From: Bacteriovoracaceae bacterium
GTDB taxonomy: Bacteria > Bdellovibrionota > Bacteriovoracia > Bacteriovoracales > Bacteriovoracaceae
Assembly: GCA_023954595.1 (NCBI GenBank)
Contig: JAGSHJ010000187.1
Coordinates: forward strand, 1 to 6,110
Length of the DNA: 6,110 nt
Reading direction: 5' to 3'
Shown piece by piece: positions 4,594 to 6,110 of the stretch. How positions within the stretch are numbered: the first letter of the stretch is position 1; each line of letters starts with the position of its first letter. The translations under genes were made by a program, and so were the position numbers. The notes below the pieces were generated by a model. It was not told where the DNA came from. It made no database searches and was given only the letters and a program-made list of their open reading frames with translations.

Positions 4594-5481
4594 TTATCGC
4601 ATTGCTTGAAGTGCTTTAATTCTGTCATCTAGAGAAGGGTGAGTTGAGATTAGTGCTGCAAGTCCACTCTTTCTATTAGAGATTTTAAGAGTAGCTAGAG
4701 ACTCTCCACGCTTATCAATTGCAGTCTGGCTCTTTAGTCTCTCTAGAGCTGCAATCATCTTCTCACGACCTGCTAGTCTAGCGGCACCACTGTCAGCTCT
4801 ATACTCTCTGTATCTAGAGAAGAATGCCACAACTACAGATCCAAGAAGTCCAAAAACAATCTCAAAAGCAATTACCACAAACATGTGGGCAAGCCATCCA
4901 AGACCTTCACCTTCTTCGTCATCTCCTCTCAAGAAGTTGCTTACTGCAAATGCAGCAATCCTAGCAAAGAACATAACAAATGCGTTCACAACACCCTGGA
5001 TAAGAGTCATTGTAACCATATCCCCGTTAGCGATGTGGCTAACTTCGTGTGCTAGAACACCTTCAACTTCGTCTTCGGACATTCCCTGCAATAGGCCTGT
5101 AGAAACTGCAACAAGTGAGTTTTTCTTACTAGGGCCTGTAGCAAAGGCGTTTACTTCAGGACTGTTATAGATACCAACTTCTGGCATCTTCGGAAGGTTT
5201 GCCTGCTTGGCAAGTTGATGAACAGTGTTAACAAGTGAAGCATATTGAGGAGAATTATCCACAATCTGAACACCCATAAATCTCTTTGCCATGAACTTTG
5301 ACATACCAAGAGAGATGAACGCACCGACCATACCCCAAACACCACAGAATATTAGTAGTGCAGTATGATCAATTCCTTGAGGTGTGTAATAACCACCAAC
5401 ACCTAAAAGATTTAGTACAATTGAAACCATCACGATGACGGCAATGTTAGTCAATAAAAACAGACCAATTCGCTTAAACAT
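4594..5481 (-). CDS. htpX: Membrane zinc metalloprotease HtpX
   Basis: HtpX is an M48-family inner-membrane protease that degrades misfolded or damaged membrane proteins alongside FtsH. The 295-residue product is nearly the length of E. coli HtpX (293). Hydrophobic segments lie at about residues 4-27 and 39-62 and again at about 155-182 and 197-222. The zinc site HEVSH is at 145-149, with the third ligand E226 in the conserved REYRAD block (225-230). SPEVNAFATGPSKKNSLVAVSTGLL-type residues (107-131) precede it, and the C-terminus has the usual STHPSLDDRI motif (279-288). The ATG at 5479-5481 has AAGGAG 9 nt upstream. It is a single-gene unit with its own promoter and terminator, divergent from a putative outer-membrane protein gene. 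In E. coli htpX is controlled by the Cpx envelope-stress system; no such site was identified here. Confidence 0.97.
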   Translation of the reverse strand: MFKRIGLFLLTNIAVIVMVSIVLNLLGVGGYYTPQGIDHTALLIFCGVWGMVGAFISLGMSKFMAKRFMGVQIVDNSPQYASLVNTVHQLAKQANLPKMPEVGIYNSPEVNAFATGPSKKNSLVAVSTGLLQGMSEDEVEGVLAHEVSHIANGDMVTMTLIQGVVNAFVMFFARIAAFAVSNFLRGDDEEGEGLGWLAHMFVVIAFEIVFGLLGSVVVAFFSRYREYRADSGAARLAGREKMIAALERLKSQTAIDKRGESLATLKISNRKSGLAALISTHPSLDDRIKALQAMR

Positions 5482-5513
5482 AGTTAGTATCTCCTTAAAA
5501 AGAACTTACCTCT

Positions 5514-5541
5514 AAGATAATAGCAAGTTTGTCCTCGTCAA
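5514..5541 (-). promoter_or_regulatory. Candidate htpX promoter
   Basis: TTGACG (5541-5536, five of six to the -35 consensus) and TATCTT (5519-5514, four of six) are 16 nt apart on the minus strand. The implied start near 5507 gives a leader of about 26 nt containing AAGGAG. Position and hexamers support each other. Confidence 0.5.
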
Positions 5542-5587
5542 GATAGTTTGGCCATAAAAATACGAAATAACATTGATCTAGAGCAGA

Positions 5588-5652
5588 ATGGCTGCCTACA
5601 CACCCAAAAAAAGTAGGCCCGTACAATGAGAACTCTTTGAATGGATAGCCAT
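5588..5652 (+). other. Nested inverted repeats, possible structured RNA
   Basis: ATGGCT (5588-5593) can pair with AGCCAT (5647-5652), enclosing GCCTAC (5594-5599) paired with GTAGGC (5613-5618) around a 13-nt A-rich loop. Both helices are perfect 6-mers and adjoin on their 5' side. The element lies between the divergent htpX and barrel-protein genes, about 75 nt before the latter's start. No known RNA family was recognised. Confidence 0.25.
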
Positions 5653-5685
5653 AGAATAAGGTTAGCTGACTCAGGTGGTTACAAA

Positions 5686-5713
5686 CTGAAATATTGCGCT
5701 AAAATGGTATTCT
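5686..5713 (+). promoter_or_regulatory. Candidate promoter of the barrel-protein gene
   Basis: TATTCT (5708-5713) carries an extended -10 TG one base upstream (5705-5706), and CTGAAA (5686-5691) is a four-of-six -35 at 16 nt spacing. The start would be near 5720, leaving a very short leader that is almost all ribosome binding site. This is weak support. Confidence 0.3.
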
Positions 5714-5728
5714 AATCATGGAGGATTG

Positions 5729-6110
5729 TTGAAAACACTACGTCTATTTAGAGTAACTTGCGTCTTTTTATTATCAGTTTCTTGCTCATTGTCGCCTTTT
5801 AGTGCCAATAATAGTGCCCGAACCTTAGGTGTCGGTAGTGCCGCTGCAGAGCTTGGAAATGCAAACTCCAACTACTTTATACGAACTTCCATGGGTCTTT
5901 CAGAGAACTTTGATTTAGGCTATGTCATGGAGTTTGGTTCAGACTTCTCAACCTCAGGCATGTTTGGAAAATACGCCTTTATTAATAATGAAACAGGTCC
6001 ATCTGTGGCAATGGAAGGTGGGTATGGCTCAACTGAGGCATCTAGCCATTATTATCTAGGTGCTATTGGCTCTATCGCTTTCAGTGAGTCATTTGAGGTA
6101 TTTATTAATG
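5729..6110 (+). CDS. Putative outer-membrane beta-barrel protein, N-terminal part (cut by window edge)
   Basis: An open frame of 127 codons runs to the window edge. It begins with a basic, then hydrophobic stretch (KTLRLFRVTCVFLLSVSC) typical of a signal peptide, with a likely cut after SPFSA and before NN. A lipoprotein reading at C20 (SVSC) is less good because residue -3 is not Leu. The mature part alternates polar and hydrophobic residues in short blocks separated by Gly/Asn/Ser turns (GLSENFDLGYVMEFG, GMFGKYAFINNETG, SVAMEGGYGS, HYYLGAIGSIAFSES), the pattern of outer-membrane beta strands. The best start is TTG at 5729-5731, behind GGAGG at 5720-5724 with a short 4-nt gap; another TTG directly precedes it. 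The upstream ATG at 5718 is in another frame and stops after four codons. Porin, adhesin or transporter roles cannot be told apart from this fragment. Confidence 0.65.
   Translation, partial: MKTLRLFRVTCVFLLSVSCSLSPFSANNSARTLGVGSAAAELGNANSNYFIRTSMGLSENFDLGYVMEFGSDFSTSGMFGKYAFINNETGPSVAMEGGYGSTEASSHYYLGAIGSIAFSESFEVFIN

Noticed and set aside
4883..5170. A 95-codon open frame on the plus strand opposite htpX
   Set aside because: It lies wholly antisense to the certain htpX gene and its product is low-complexity Ser/Pro/Thr-rich with no recognisable domain, as expected for a shadow frame.
5588..5629. A 13-codon open frame (MAAYTPKK…) in the htpX upstream region
   Set aside because: Too short, with no convincing Shine-Dalgarno; the inverted repeats in the same stretch explain it better as structure or chance.

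Overview
The window looks like a moderately AT-rich Gram-negative chromosome. Signs are an E. coli-like FadD, an HtpX membrane protease, a monofunctional MnmD, a FabK-like flavoprotein, two small proteins with signal peptides and an apparent outer-membrane barrel protein. A Bdellovibrio/Bacteriovorax-type relative is a reasonable guess, but this is inference from protein flavour and gene style, not a marker gene. No rRNA, tRNA, CRISPR, insertion sequence or phage gene is visible.

Layout from left to right. (1) Positions 1-658, minus: the N-terminal 219 codons of the long-chain acyl-CoA ligase gene fadD, cut by the window edge at its ATP-binding loop. A good promoter overlapped by an inverted repeat lies upstream. 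(2) 775-1521, minus: a class I SAM-dependent methyltransferase of unknown substrate. It is divergent from (3) mnmD (1551-2297, plus), with only 29 bp between the start codons. mnmD overlaps a FabK/nitronate monooxygenase-like gene (2294-3232) by ATGA, and the pair ends at a strong terminator. (4) A 336-bp gene-free stretch with hairpins leads to a small secreted protein of unknown function (3569-3904). (5) Convergent to it, minus, is a small secreted phospholipase A2-like protein (4006-4440). (6) htpX (4594-5481, minus) has a clear terminator and promoter. (7) Divergent from htpX is the 5' part of a putative outer-membrane beta-barrel gene (5729 to the edge), apparently started by TTG.

The genes do not form one pathway. 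fadD and the FabK-like protein could both touch fatty-acid metabolism, and a secreted PLA2-like enzyme would release fatty acids of the kind FadD activates. They are separate transcription units, so this link is only suggestive. mnmD and fabK are likely co-transcribed and translationally coupled. HtpX and the barrel protein share an intergenic control region and both belong to the envelope.

The most useful observations are regulatory. The methyltransferase and the PLA2-like gene both have a -10-like hexamer exactly 6 nt before the ATG and no Shine-Dalgarno, as expected for leaderless mRNAs. The mnmD/methyltransferase promoters appear to overlap back to back. A GC-rich palindrome sits inside the PLA2-like gene's promoter, and an inverted repeat covers the fadD -35. 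I see no convincing new multi-gene system.
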